Part shown: one piece after another, positions 1-7,058 of the stretch | Numbering within the stretch: position 1 is the first letter of the stretch | How the letters are laid out: every line of letters begins with the position of its first letter | From: Ruminococcus flavefaciens | GTDB lineage: Bacteria > Bacillota > Clostridia > Oscillospirales > Ruminococcaceae | Direction of reading: 5' to 3' | Length of the DNA stretch: 9,519 nucleotides | NCBI GenBank assembly: GCA_902796705.1 | Contig: CADBQF010000141.1 | Coordinates: 1 to 9,519, forward strand | The notes under the pieces: generated by a model | Databases searched by the model: none | Told to the model about the DNA's origin: nothing | The model's input: only the letters and a program-made list of their open reading frames with translations | Made by a program: the position numbers and the translations under genes

Positions 1-881
1 AGGATTATCTGCGAACCCTCATCAGCTTCCTCGCCGGGTTTTATGCTCTGGTCAACGACAGTGCCTTCCTTTTGGGTAGAATCCCTTGTCTGCGAGCGTG
101 TTTTCAGACCGGCGTACTGTGCCATTATCATAGCATCTTCAAGGGGAAGACCGGTATAGTCCTCGACGACGACAACGCCGTCGCCTCTGCCCATACTCAC
201 CATAAGGGTGACGGTATCGCCCTCGGTGAGAGAAGTTCCGGCTTTGGGTTCGGTGCTTATGACGCAGCCTTTTTTGATGCTGTTGTTGGAAGATACTTTT
301 ACTTCGGCTTCGAGGCCTTTCTGTTTGAGCTGTTCCATAGCGAGTTCTTTGGTCATGCCCTTGAGATCGGGCATCTCGACTTCTTTCGCATCACGGCTGA
401 CTTTTACTTTAAGCGTATCGCCCGAAGATATCTCCGAACCCGGAGCAGGCGACTGTGAGAGTATCATGTTTATCTCACCGCCGCTGAAAGCAGTGCTGTC
501 TATCTCGATATTGAACGTATCGCCGTAGTGGGCGACAGCGTCGTCGTAATCCATTCCGGTGAGGTCGGGGACGGTGTAGGTCTTGCCGTCGCCGGTGCTG
601 CCCTCCGCACCGAGGCTGACAACGACGAGGACTTTCTGACCGTCGGTGACATCGGTGCCGGCTTCGATGTCCTGCTGGATTATCCTGCCTTTTTTAACGT
701 CCGTACTGTATGTCTTGCTCTCGATGTTTATTCTGAGAAAGTCGAATTCGTCAACGGCTTTCATGTAGTCAACGTTGTAAAGATCGGGCATCACGAGTTC
801 GGTATTGCCTTTTTTTCCGCATGAAACGAGCGTTGAACATACGGCGGCTGCACAGAATACAGCCATAAGTCTCATCTTCAT
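1..881 (-). CDS. PASTA-repeat lipoprotein (3' end outside window)
   Basis: The reading frame from the ATG at 881 stays open to the left edge and gives 293 visible residues. Residues 1-21 form a lipoprotein signal peptide: a short Lys/Arg start, a hydrophobic core and the lipobox LVSC with the lipidated Cys21, so the mature protein should sit on the outer face of the membrane. Four PASTA-like repeats follow, at about 28-90, 102-162, 167-230 and 236-293 (the last cut). They are recognisable by MPDL/VPDL openings, central helices, and xxPxxGxxxxxG-type turns before a valine-rich strand (SPAPGSEISSGD, EPKAGTSLTEGD). PASTA domains are known to bind muropeptides and beta-lactams and usually occur in Ser/Thr kinases or penicillin-binding proteins; neither domain is seen in the visible part. 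The start is set by GGAGGAG at 889-895, 7 bases upstream, and overlaps the upstream stop as ATGA. The missing 3' end could add more repeats or an enzyme domain. Confidence 0.9.
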   Translation of the reverse strand, partial: MKMRLMAVFCAAAVCSTLVSCGKKGNTELVMPDLYNVDYMKAVDEFDFLRINIESKTYSTDVKKGRIIQQDIEAGTDVTDGQKVLVVVSLGAEGSTGDGKTYTVPDLTGMDYDDAVAHYGDTFNIEIDSTAFSGGEINMILSQSPAPGSEISSGDTLKVKVSRDAKEVEMPDLKGMTKELAMEQLKQKGLEAEVKVSSNNSIKKGCVISTEPKAGTSLTEGDTVTLMVSMGRGDGVVVVEDYTGLPLEDAMIMAQYAGLKTRSQTRDSTQKEGTVVDQSIKPGEEADEGSQII

Positions 882-1864
882 ATCGTATCTCCTCCGCCAG
901 AAGCCCTGGCTTTCATAACATTGAAGTATTCCGGCAAAGCACACGTCACGGCAGAGATACGCTCCTCTGCCTCAGCTATGAGCTGGTCTGCGATGCTGCC
1001 GCTGCCGGTGATACGGTGGATATAAGCCATATCGAGCAGATTCATCGCACAGTGGTATATCTCACGGTTAGTCTCCGGCTTTCTGCCTTTCGGATCGAGC
1101 GTGGGAGCGGCGTGCATCTTTTCGTAGTATTCTTTCCAGAGCTGTGCGTTTTCGAGTGCCTTGGAATAATCTCCTTTGAAACGGTAATAATCGTATTGCA
1201 GTGAGGCTCTTGCGAGCATACGGCTGAAAGGGCCGGTGTTGAGTTTTTCGAGGATCTTTCCGCCTGCTTCGTATCGTTTTATGAATCCTTCCGCATCATC
1301 GTTGAAAACACATGAAGTGAGAGATGAAGTGAGCTCATCGCATTTGCTGCGTTTTATCCTGCTCAGAGCCGTGTCAGTTTCCCTGAAACCTGCATGATCG
1401 TTCCTGGATATGAATACATCGAGCTTCATGGTAAGCAGGACGGAAGCTGCGTCTTCCGGCGTGTTCTCACCAAAATGAGCATCTATCTCTGATAAGAGAT
1501 TATCCGAGCCGAGGTCGCTGTTGAACATCGTGTATAGCTGTTTGAGTTCTTTCGTACTGTGCATTATCCTGAAAGCCCTCACAGGGCTTCCTGCAATGCG
1601 GAACATCTGTATCATCAGCCGTGAAGTCTCCGTCAGGACAGGAGCGACAAGCACGATGAATATATCGGCTGCAAAGAATAACAGAATGAACATCAGTCCT
1701 CTGAGAAAGCTGTGACCGGACAGCATCATGCTCAGCAGCATCTCCACGATGAAAACAGGAACGAGCGACTTTGCCATCACAGATATATACTTGTTGTACA
1801 ACTGTGTGCGTCTTACATCTTTACGATATCTTTTTTCTATGATATCACGGGTAAGCTCTTTCAT
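878..1864 (-). CDS. two-helix membrane protein with helical cytoplasmic region, unknown function
   Basis: This is a 328-residue protein that I do not recognise as a named family. A charged N-terminal stretch (residues 1-27, rich in Lys and Arg) precedes two hydrophobic segments at about 32-50 and 53-76, separated by a very short loop, so both ends should be cytoplasmic. Residues 80-320 are soluble and look almost entirely helical. A stretch at 226-247 (YYRFKGDYSKALENAQLWKE) resembles one TPR hairpin, which suggests a protein-binding scaffold, but TPR membership is inference. The start has AAGGAGG four bases upstream. The gene begins 12 bp after the MreB-like gene, and its stop overlaps the next start in an ATGA, implying translational coupling to the PASTA lipoprotein. 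Its position between an actin homologue and a wall-binding lipoprotein suggests it links cytoplasm and envelope. Confidence 0.85.
   Translation of the reverse strand: MKELTRDIIEKRYRKDVRRTQLYNKYISVMAKSLVPVFIVEMLLSMMLSGHSFLRGLMFILLFFAADIFIVLVAPVLTETSRLMIQMFRIAGSPVRAFRIMHSTKELKQLYTMFNSDLGSDNLLSEIDAHFGENTPEDAASVLLTMKLDVFISRNDHAGFRETDTALSRIKRSKCDELTSSLTSCVFNDDAEGFIKRYEAGGKILEKLNTGPFSRMLARASLQYDYYRFKGDYSKALENAQLWKEYYEKMHAAPTLDPKGRKPETNREIYHCAMNLLDMAYIHRITGSGSIADQLIAEAEERISAVTCALPEYFNVMKARASGGGDTI
889..895 (-). promoter_or_regulatory. ribosome-binding site of the PASTA lipoprotein gene
   Basis: GGAGGAG on the minus strand lies 7 bases upstream of the ATG at 881, inside the last codons (Gly-Gly-Gly-Asp) of the upstream membrane-protein gene. 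With the ATGA stop/start overlap it supports coupled translation and selects this ATG over the second in-frame ATG two codons later. Confidence 0.8.
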
Positions 1865-1876
1865 ACAGCCTCCTTA

Positions 1877-2896
1877 TCATTTGTATTTATAAACTGCTGC
1901 TTCCTCGAAGCCGTCAAGGAGAGTGGTCATCTTTCCGAAAGCCATGCCCGTACCCTTGGCAACGCAGTTTATCGAATCCTTGGCTATATTGCAGTTTATT
2001 CCGAGAGTACGCTTTATGAGCTGCGGCAGACCGCCGAGCAAAGCACCTCCGCCTGTGAGGAGCAGTCCGTTGTCGTAGATATCACCGACGAGTTCCGGCG
2101 GGGCATCTTCGAGGACTTTCCTTACAGCTTCCATTATAGCGAAAGTATCGTCCTCTATAGCCTTGAAGAGTTCAGTCTCGCTGAAGATTATCTGCGACGG
2201 CAGGCCTTTGAGGAGGCTTCTTCCCTTGACGATCATATTTCTCTCGTCGCTCGGATCGTAGAGGTTGCAGAGTTCTATCTTGACTCTCTCGGCAGTTCTC
2301 TCACCTATGAGGAGCTTGTACTTGTTCTGGATATATTTTATTATCGATCTGTCGATAGAATTTCCGGCAGTCTTTATCGTATGGCAGGTAACGACACCGT
2401 TCATCGAGACGATAGCGACATCGGTAGTGCCTCCGCCGATATCGACGATCATATGACCTTTCGCTTTTGCGATGTTCACGCCTGCACCGATCATAGCAGC
2501 GACGGGTTCCTGAATGAGATACACCTGACGTGAACCGCCGCTCTTTGCAGCTTCAACGACAGCACGGCTCTCGATATCAGTTATGAACGAGGGGACGCAT
2601 ATGATTATCCTCGGTTTGAGGAGCTGATGACCTGTGACTTTGAGTATGAACTCACGTATCATGCTGTGAGCGAGATCGGAGTCGGAGATCACGCCTTCGC
2701 TGACAGGACGTGCAACGCAGATATAATCCGGGTTCCTGCCTATCATCTCATAGGCGGCACGTCCGACAGCAAGAACACGTTCAGTCCTTGTATTGTAAGC
2801 GATAACGGAAGGTTCGCTCAGTACAACGCCCTTGTTTCCCATAGTCATGACGATATTTGAAGTACCGAGATCGATGCCTATATCTGTATTAGCCAT
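1877..2896 (-). CDS. mreB: MreB/Mbl-family bacterial actin
   Basis: The 339-residue protein is full length for the MreB family. It polymerises on ATP binding and normally positions peptidoglycan synthesis along the inner membrane. The actin-fold signatures are clear: phosphate-1 loop GIDLGTSN at 7-14, EP pair at 130-131 (expected hydrolytic Glu130), phosphate-2 loop VDIGGGTTDVA at 151-161, the MreB-typical LIGERTAERVKIEL at 196-209, and the adenosine motif LLTGGGALLGG at 279-289. It lacks an N-terminal amphipathic extension, as is usual in Gram-positive MreBs. The start is supported by AAAGGA 9 bases upstream. It follows recD2 by 18 bp and precedes the two-helix membrane protein by 12 bp. No mreC or mreD is adjacent, so it could be an Mbl/MreBH-type paralogue rather than the main morphogenetic MreB; sequence alone cannot decide this here. 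Confidence 0.93.
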   Translation of the reverse strand: MANTDIGIDLGTSNIVMTMGNKGVVLSEPSVIAYNTRTERVLAVGRAAYEMIGRNPDYICVARPVSEGVISDSDLAHSMIREFILKVTGHQLLKPRIIICVPSFITDIESRAVVEAAKSGGSRQVYLIQEPVAAMIGAGVNIAKAKGHMIVDIGGGTTDVAIVSMNGVVTCHTIKTAGNSIDRSIIKYIQNKYKLLIGERTAERVKIELCNLYDPSDERNMIVKGRSLLKGLPSQIIFSETELFKAIEDDTFAIMEAVRKVLEDAPPELVGDIYDNGLLLTGGGALLGGLPQLIKRTLGINCNIAKDSINCVAKGTGMAFGKMTTLLDGFEEAAVYKYK

Positions 2897-2914
2897 TTGT
2901 AAGTATCCTTTCCT

Positions 2915-5158
2915 TTATAGTTGTTCTGTTTCCGGCAGAGCGGCAAACGGATCTTTCTCTTTCTGACCGTTCGTCAGCATATGAGCCAGACAGCTATAGC
3001 GTCTGTTCTTTCTGACGTTGCCGACCATTTTCTGTATGATATCCTCAGTACCGATGAGTATGAGGAGTTTTTTTGCTCTTGTGACGGCGGTATAGAGCAG
3101 ATTTCTGTAGCAGAGCTTTTCAAAGCTTCCGAGGACGGGCATTATCACGGCTTCAAATTCGCAGCCCTGGCTCTTATGTACTGTTACGGCATATGCAAGC
3201 TCTATCTGTGAGAGCGTATCGAACGGATATACCGCAGTTCTGCCGTCGAATTCTATCACAGCGGAGGAGGAGACATTGTCGATCTTTATTATCTTTCCGA
3301 TATCTCCGTTGAATATACCCGTGCCGCTCTCGTCGTTCTTTTTCCAGATGATATCGTAATTGTTCTTTGTCTGCATCACCTTGTCACCGAGCCGGAAAGT
3401 ATAGATATAGCTCTTGCATTCCGGTTTTGACGGCGAAGGCGGATTTATCTCACGCTGGAGGACTTTGTTGAGTTCTATCGTACCGAGAGAACCTATCCTT
3501 GACGGAGCGATTATCTGTATATCATCGGTAGGGGAGTAGTTATAGGCTTTCGGCAGACGAGTCTTTGCGAGATCGACGATGAGCTTCATCGCCTGAGCGT
3601 AGTCCTCACGCTTCATGAAGAAGAAATCGCTGTCTTTGCGTGAAAGATCAGGCATCTCGCCGGAAACTATCCTGTGGGCGTTCGTGACGATGCAGCTCTT
3701 CTGAGCCTGACGGAAGACTTCTTTCAGCTCCGTTACCGGAACGATGCCGCTGCTTATGAGGTCACGGAGCAGGTCGCCTGCACCGACGGACGGGAGCTGA
3801 TCGGAGTCGCCCACCATTATGAGCTTGCAGCCGAGCCTTACAGCACGCAGCAGAGCCTCGAACAGCAGCACGTCCACCATTGACATCTCGTCTATGACAA
3901 GGACATCGCATTCAAGGGGATTGTTCTCGTTGTGGGTGAAGCGGAGTCTGTCTCCGGTATCGTATTCCATTTCGAGCAGGCGGTGTATGGTCTTCGCCTC
4001 ATAGCCTGTGAGGTCGGACATTCTCTTGGCGGCTCTGCCCGTAGGAGCAGCGAGCAGAACGTTCAGGCCACGCTTTTCGAGTATCGAGATGATAGCGTTC
4101 AGGGTAGTCGTCTTACCTGTACCGGGGCCTCCCGTGAGTATCATGAGTCCACGGGAAACAGCCGTCGTTATTGCCTGCCGCTGGAGTTTTTCGTACTTGA
4201 TATTGTGTTCTTCTTCCTCTATGTCGATAAGAGTGTCATAGTTGAAATCTTCCGGAGAAGTGAAGTCACGCAGGATCTTTATCCTGTCAGCGATAAAGGA
4301 TTCGGCATAGAAATATTCCGGAAGGTAGACGTATTCACGCTCATTTTTTATGTATTCAAAAATATTGTCATCATCAAGTCCGGCGTTGTAGGCCCTGTAG
4401 AAATCCTGCTCGGTGACTTCGAGAGCCTTTTTTGCCTTTTCAGCGAGCGTTTCGAGCGGTATGCAGGAATGACCTATACCGGCATTTGCTCTGAGAATAT
4501 GCTGTATGCCGGCGATGATACGCACATCGGAATTGCTCTCGATATGCAGGTCATGGGCGACGGAATCGGCTTTTTTGAAATCAAGTCCTATCGCATCGCC
4601 GCACAGCAGGTACGGATTGAGCTTGAGAAGTTCTATCGCATCAGCCCCGTAAGTACGGTAAGCTCTCATGGCATACTGTGACTTTATGCCGAACTGTGAG
4701 AGGAACGACATTATCAGCCTCAGCGAGAAGAGCTTCTTTGTCTCGGCGGCTATCTCCTCACACTTTTTGGGGGATATGCCTTTTATCTCGCTGAGCCTGT
4801 ACGGTGCGTTCTCCATTATATCGAGCGTCGTGATACCGAAAGTATTTACAATCCTCTTTGCAAGAGCCGGGCCGATGCCTTTTACAGCACCGGAGGCGAG
4901 GTATTTCTCGATATTCACAACAGTGTCCGGAAGTTTTCTCTCGCAGTAGACTGCCCTGAACTGAGTACCGAATTTTTTATGGCTGACATAGCCGCCTTCA
5001 AGGATAAGTCCTTCTCCGCTCTCGATGTCACCGAGTTCACCTACAACGGTGATAAGCTCTCCGCCGGCATCAAGGTCGAGGACGCAGTAGCCGTTCTCTT
5101 CGTTTTTGAAAAGCACATTTTCGACAGTTCCTTCAATATGCAGGATCTTCTGCTCCAT
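2915..5158 (-). CDS. recD2: RecD2-type ATP-dependent DNA helicase
   Basis: This superfamily 1B, 5'-3' DNA helicase of the RecD2/YrrC type acts in DNA repair and replication-stress tolerance without RecBC. The 747 residues show an N-terminal OB-like region (about 1-75), helix-hairpin-helix segments (GIGPALAKRI near 95, IKGISPKKCEEI near 124), Walker A GGPGTGKT at 343-350 with Lys349, Walker B VIDE with Asp423-Glu424, a motif III-like GDSDQLPSVG, the TVHKSQG motif, and motif VI VTRAKK with Arg694. Length fits the RecD2 family (about 700-800). I chose the ATG at 5158 over an in-frame ATG at 5176: AGGAGG at 5165-5170 lies 6 bases before it, whereas starting at 5176 would place that site inside the gene and only about 9 bases from the predicted transcription start. 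It is the first gene of a four-gene operon. Confidence 0.96.
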   Translation of the reverse strand: MEQKILHIEGTVENVLFKNEENGYCVLDLDAGGELITVVGELGDIESGEGLILEGGYVSHKKFGTQFRAVYCERKLPDTVVNIEKYLASGAVKGIGPALAKRIVNTFGITTLDIMENAPYRLSEIKGISPKKCEEIAAETKKLFSLRLIMSFLSQFGIKSQYAMRAYRTYGADAIELLKLNPYLLCGDAIGLDFKKADSVAHDLHIESNSDVRIIAGIQHILRANAGIGHSCIPLETLAEKAKKALEVTEQDFYRAYNAGLDDDNIFEYIKNEREYVYLPEYFYAESFIADRIKILRDFTSPEDFNYDTLIDIEEEEHNIKYEKLQRQAITTAVSRGLMILTGGPGTGKTTTLNAIISILEKRGLNVLLAAPTGRAAKRMSDLTGYEAKTIHRLLEMEYDTGDRLRFTHNENNPLECDVLVIDEMSMVDVLLFEALLRAVRLGCKLIMVGDSDQLPSVGAGDLLRDLISSGIVPVTELKEVFRQAQKSCIVTNAHRIVSGEMPDLSRKDSDFFFMKREDYAQAMKLIVDLAKTRLPKAYNYSPTDDIQIIAPSRIGSLGTIELNKVLQREINPPSPSKPECKSYIYTFRLGDKVMQTKNNYDIIWKKNDESGTGIFNGDIGKIIKIDNVSSSAVIEFDGRTAVYPFDTLSQIELAYAVTVHKSQGCEFEAVIMPVLGSFEKLCYRNLLYTAVTRAKKLLILIGTEDIIQKMVGNVRKNRRYSCLAHMLTNGQKEKDPFAALPETEQL

Positions 5159-5164
5159 GGTAAA

Positions 5165-5170
5165 CCTCCT
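5165..5170 (-). promoter_or_regulatory. ribosome-binding site deciding the recD2 start
   Basis: AGGAGG on the minus strand lies 6 bases upstream of the ATG at 5158. It supports that start rather than the in-frame ATG at 5176, which would add six residues (MFRRFT) encoded by the ribosome-binding region itself. Confidence 0.85.
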
Positions 5171-5191
5171 GAACATAATTATACATCATAT

Positions 5192-5220
5192 ATTATACTA
5201 TGTTTTCTGATGAAATGCAA
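5192..5220 (-). promoter_or_regulatory. sigma-A-type promoter of the recD2-mreB operon
   Basis: On the minus strand, -35 TTGCAT (5215-5220) and -10 TATAAT (5192-5197) are separated by exactly 17 bases. Transcription would start near 5185, giving a leader of about 27 bases before the recD2 ATG at 5158. The -35 and spacer lie within the last codons of the upstream small gene, whose TAG stop is at 5198-5200. No later promoter or terminator was seen before the left edge, so this probably drives all four genes. Confidence 0.8.
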
Positions 5221-5551
5221 ATGTTTTTGACAATATTTTTTGAAGATCATGTTCCGGGACGATCACAGCCTGAGTGAATTCGGCACAGAAACTCCGGCAT
5301 ATAGCCAGTTCTTCCTCGCCTGCACCGAAGTCGAGGAGGAGGATATATCCGGTGCAGCAGTCACCGAAAGCGAGCTTTTCCGAAAGCGTGGCGAGTCTTT
5401 CCGGGAGCTTCCTGTCGTTCTCCCAGACCGGAACTACGGCGGCAAAAGGCGGTATATCGTCCGAAACTCCCGGTATCCTGAGAATGAATGCTATCCCGGC
5501 GGCAGCACCGAGAATGAGAAGTACCGCAGCAGCGGCAATGATGAAGTCCAT
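5198..5551 (-). CDS. small single-helix membrane protein, unknown function
   Basis: A 117-residue protein with one strong hydrophobic helix at about 3-24 (Ala/Ile/Leu rich) and a soluble domain of about 90 residues. That domain carries two predicted strands (FAAVVPVW near 36-43, GYILLLDFG near 68-76), several cysteines (Cys65, Cys66, Cys85, Cys89) and a short C-terminal tail. The helix could be an uncleaved signal anchor; no lipobox is seen. I do not recognise the family. The ATG at 5551 is chosen because GGAGG at 5560-5564 lies 8 bases upstream. A GTG 16 codons earlier (5599) is in frame, but it falls in the T-tract of the preceding terminator and has no ribosome-binding site. The gene sits alone between the MATE terminator and the recD2 promoter, and no convincing promoter of its own is visible. 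Confidence 0.72.
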   Translation of the reverse strand: MDFIIAAAAVLLILGAAAGIAFILRIPGVSDDIPPFAAVVPVWENDRKLPERLATLSEKLAFGDCCTGYILLLDFGAGEEELAICRSFCAEFTQAVIVPEHDLQKILSKTFAFHQKT

Positions 5552-5559
5552 AACGTTCA

Positions 5560-5564
5560 CCTCC
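5560..5564 (-). promoter_or_regulatory. ribosome-binding site deciding the small membrane protein start
   Basis: GGAGG (as GGAGGTGA) on the minus strand, 8 bases before the ATG at 5551, fixes the start of the 117-residue protein and argues against the longer GTG-initiated form. Confidence 0.75.
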
Positions 5565-5599
5565 GGTATATGATATGCAGATATCCTCCGCAGGGACAC

Positions 5600-5627
5600 A
5601 AAAAAAGATGCCCGGCGGACATCTTTT
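5600..5627 (-). terminator. intrinsic terminator after the MATE gene
   Basis: On the minus strand AAAAGATG and CATCTTTT form an 8-bp stem extended by T-G, C-G and C-G pairs around a three-base GCC loop, followed by a run of seven T (5600-5606). It begins 5 bases after the MATE stop codon (5633-5635). The hairpin with its U-tract is the strongest terminator in the window. Confidence 0.88.
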
Positions 5628-5632
5628 CATGT

Positions 5633-7006
5633 TCACGAAACGTTATTCAGTTTCGGCGTGCGTTTTTTTATCTTTGAGTAAACGATGAAGAATGTGATGA
5701 GTTCAGCGGCGAATGTCAGCGACCACGATATCGCATAGGACAGATACAGGCTTTTGAGCGTGTGATAAGCCGGTATCCTGAACACCGTGTATATCCATAG
5801 TATCCTCATTCCGCACACGCCGACCACAGTTATTATCATCGGAGCGAGCGAGCATTCCAGTCCACGGATAAGACCGGTCGTCACGTCCATGAGTCCGCAC
5901 AGGAAGTACGGCAGACAGATGCAGGTCATTCTGAGAAGTCCGTACTTTATAGCTTCCGGGTTGTCTGTTATATAGATAGAGAGCAGCGGCTTTCCGAACA
6001 GACGCACAAGGCTTCCTGTGGTGAGTCCGACTGTGAATACGAGTGTAAGGCAGATGAACATGATCTTTTTGATGCGGTCGTATTTTCCCGCACCGTAATT
6101 CTGACCTGTGAAGTTGAGAGCTGTCTGGTGGAAGGAATTCATTGTCGTATAGACGAATCCCTCGATGTTTCCGGCAGCGGCATTTCCCGTCATGGCGATC
6201 TTTCCGAAGGAGTTTATGGAAGACTGTATCATCACATTCGATATGGAGAAGAGCGAACCCTGAACACCGGCAGGGAAGCCTATACGCAGTATCTTTACAA
6301 GATGCCGTCTGCTGAATCCGAGCTTTTTCAGTTCAAGGCGGCACGCATCGTCACGCTTCATGAGAGTCCTCAGAATGAGCAGAGCCGAGACAGTCTGTGA
6401 TATCGCCGTAGCAAGTGCGACTCCGGCGACGTTCATATGGAAAAGGCAGACGAATATCAGGTTGAGTATGACGTTTATCACACCGGCAGCCGTCAGATAG
6501 TACAGCAGACTTTTCGTATCTCCGGCGGCACGCAGTATTGTCGAACCGAAGTTGTAGAGCATACTCGATGTGATGCCGCAGAAGTATATCTTCATATAAG
6601 ATACCGAAAGATCGATAACGTCCTTGTCAGTCCCCATGAGTTCAAGGAAAGTCCTCGCACCGCATATCCCCACGACAGTCAGGAAGATACCGCTCACAAT
6701 AGCAGTCGGTATCGCTGTATGGACGGTCTTTTCAACATCGTCGATCCTGCCCGAACCTATACCGTGAGCGACGGTAACGCCTGCACCGACGGAAAGTCCG
6801 ATGAACAGATTGACGAGCAGATTTATCAAAGCACCTGTCGCACCGACGGCAGCAACACAGTCGCTTCCGGAGAATCGTCCGACGACCACAAGGTCAGCAG
6901 CATTGAAGAGGAGCTGCAATATACCTGTCAGGATTATCGGTATAGTGTAGAGGATTATATTTTTCAGCAGAGGGCCTTCACTGAGGTCTTTAGAGTCACG
7001 GGGCAT
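5633..7006 (-). CDS. MATE-family multidrug/metabolite efflux transporter
   Basis: A 457-residue integral membrane protein of the MATE fold (12 helices in two pseudo-repeated halves) that exports cationic or other compounds using an Na+ or H+ gradient. The N-terminal half shows the typical opening PLLKNIILYTIPIILTGILQ, then FNAADLVVVGRFSG with the conserved acidic Asp38, then GLSVGAGVTVAHGIG. The second half begins near FPAGVQGSLFSISN (about 243-256), which mirrors the first helix, and includes AGNIEGFVYTTMNSFHQTALNFTGQNYGAG. Length is normal for the family. The specific substrate cannot be read from sequence. The start is supported by AAAGGTGA 7 bases upstream of the ATG. It lies 52 bp downstream of plsY with a terminator hairpin between them, and no clear promoter is visible in that gap, so expression may depend on readthrough or an unrecognised promoter. 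Confidence 0.95.
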   Translation of the reverse strand: MPRDSKDLSEGPLLKNIILYTIPIILTGILQLLFNAADLVVVGRFSGSDCVAAVGATGALINLLVNLFIGLSVGAGVTVAHGIGSGRIDDVEKTVHTAIPTAIVSGIFLTVVGICGARTFLELMGTDKDVIDLSVSYMKIYFCGITSSMLYNFGSTILRAAGDTKSLLYYLTAAGVINVILNLIFVCLFHMNVAGVALATAISQTVSALLILRTLMKRDDACRLELKKLGFSRRHLVKILRIGFPAGVQGSLFSISNVMIQSSINSFGKIAMTGNAAAGNIEGFVYTTMNSFHQTALNFTGQNYGAGKYDRIKKIMFICLTLVFTVGLTTGSLVRLFGKPLLSIYITDNPEAIKYGLLRMTCICLPYFLCGLMDVTTGLIRGLECSLAPMIITVVGVCGMRILWIYTVFRIPAYHTLKSLYLSYAISWSLTFAAELITFFIVYSKIKKRTPKLNNVS

Positions 7007-7028
7007 TTGTCATTCACCTTTCAGCGGC

Positions 7029-7052
7029 AAAAATCCCCCGAAAACGGGGGAT
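7029..7052 (-). terminator. intrinsic terminator after plsY
   Basis: ATCCCCCG and CGGGGGAT form a perfect 8-bp stem around a TTTT loop on the minus strand, followed by TTTTT (the last stem base plus four). It starts 6 bases after the plsY stop codon at 7059-7061. The T-run is short, so some readthrough into the MATE gene is plausible. Confidence 0.82.
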
Positions 7053-7058
7053 AGCCTG

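Noticed and set aside
72..824. Three plus-strand frames at the left edge
   Set aside because: They are antisense to the PASTA lipoprotein, whose minus-strand frame is open across the whole stretch and has a lipobox and repeats.
1712..2533. Long plus-strand frame (273 codons) opposite the MreB-like gene
   Set aside because: It lies wholly over a clear actin-family gene and the end of its neighbour, its translation has no recognisable motif, and it shows no ribosome-binding site. It is a codon-bias shadow of the minus-strand gene.
3932..4681. Plus-strand frame (249 codons) opposite recD2
   Set aside because: It is antisense to the helicase motifs and has no domain or upstream signal, so it is a shadow frame.
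5159..5176. In-frame ATG six codons upstream of the chosen recD2 start
   Set aside because: The intervening bases contain the AGGAGG site for the downstream ATG, and the upstream ATG would lie too close to the predicted transcription start.
5178..5183. Second TATAAT on the minus strand near recD2
   Set aside because: No acceptable -35 occurs 16-18 bases upstream, whereas the TATAAT at 5192-5197 has TTGCAT at 17 bases.
5552..5599. In-frame GTG extension adding 16 residues to the small membrane protein
   Set aside because: It begins in the T-tract of the preceding terminator without a ribosome-binding site, while GGAGG lies at the right distance from the internal ATG.
6437..7054. Plus-strand frame (205 codons) opposite the MATE gene
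   Set aside because: The product is highly charged and lacks domains, and the opposite strand encodes an intact transporter.
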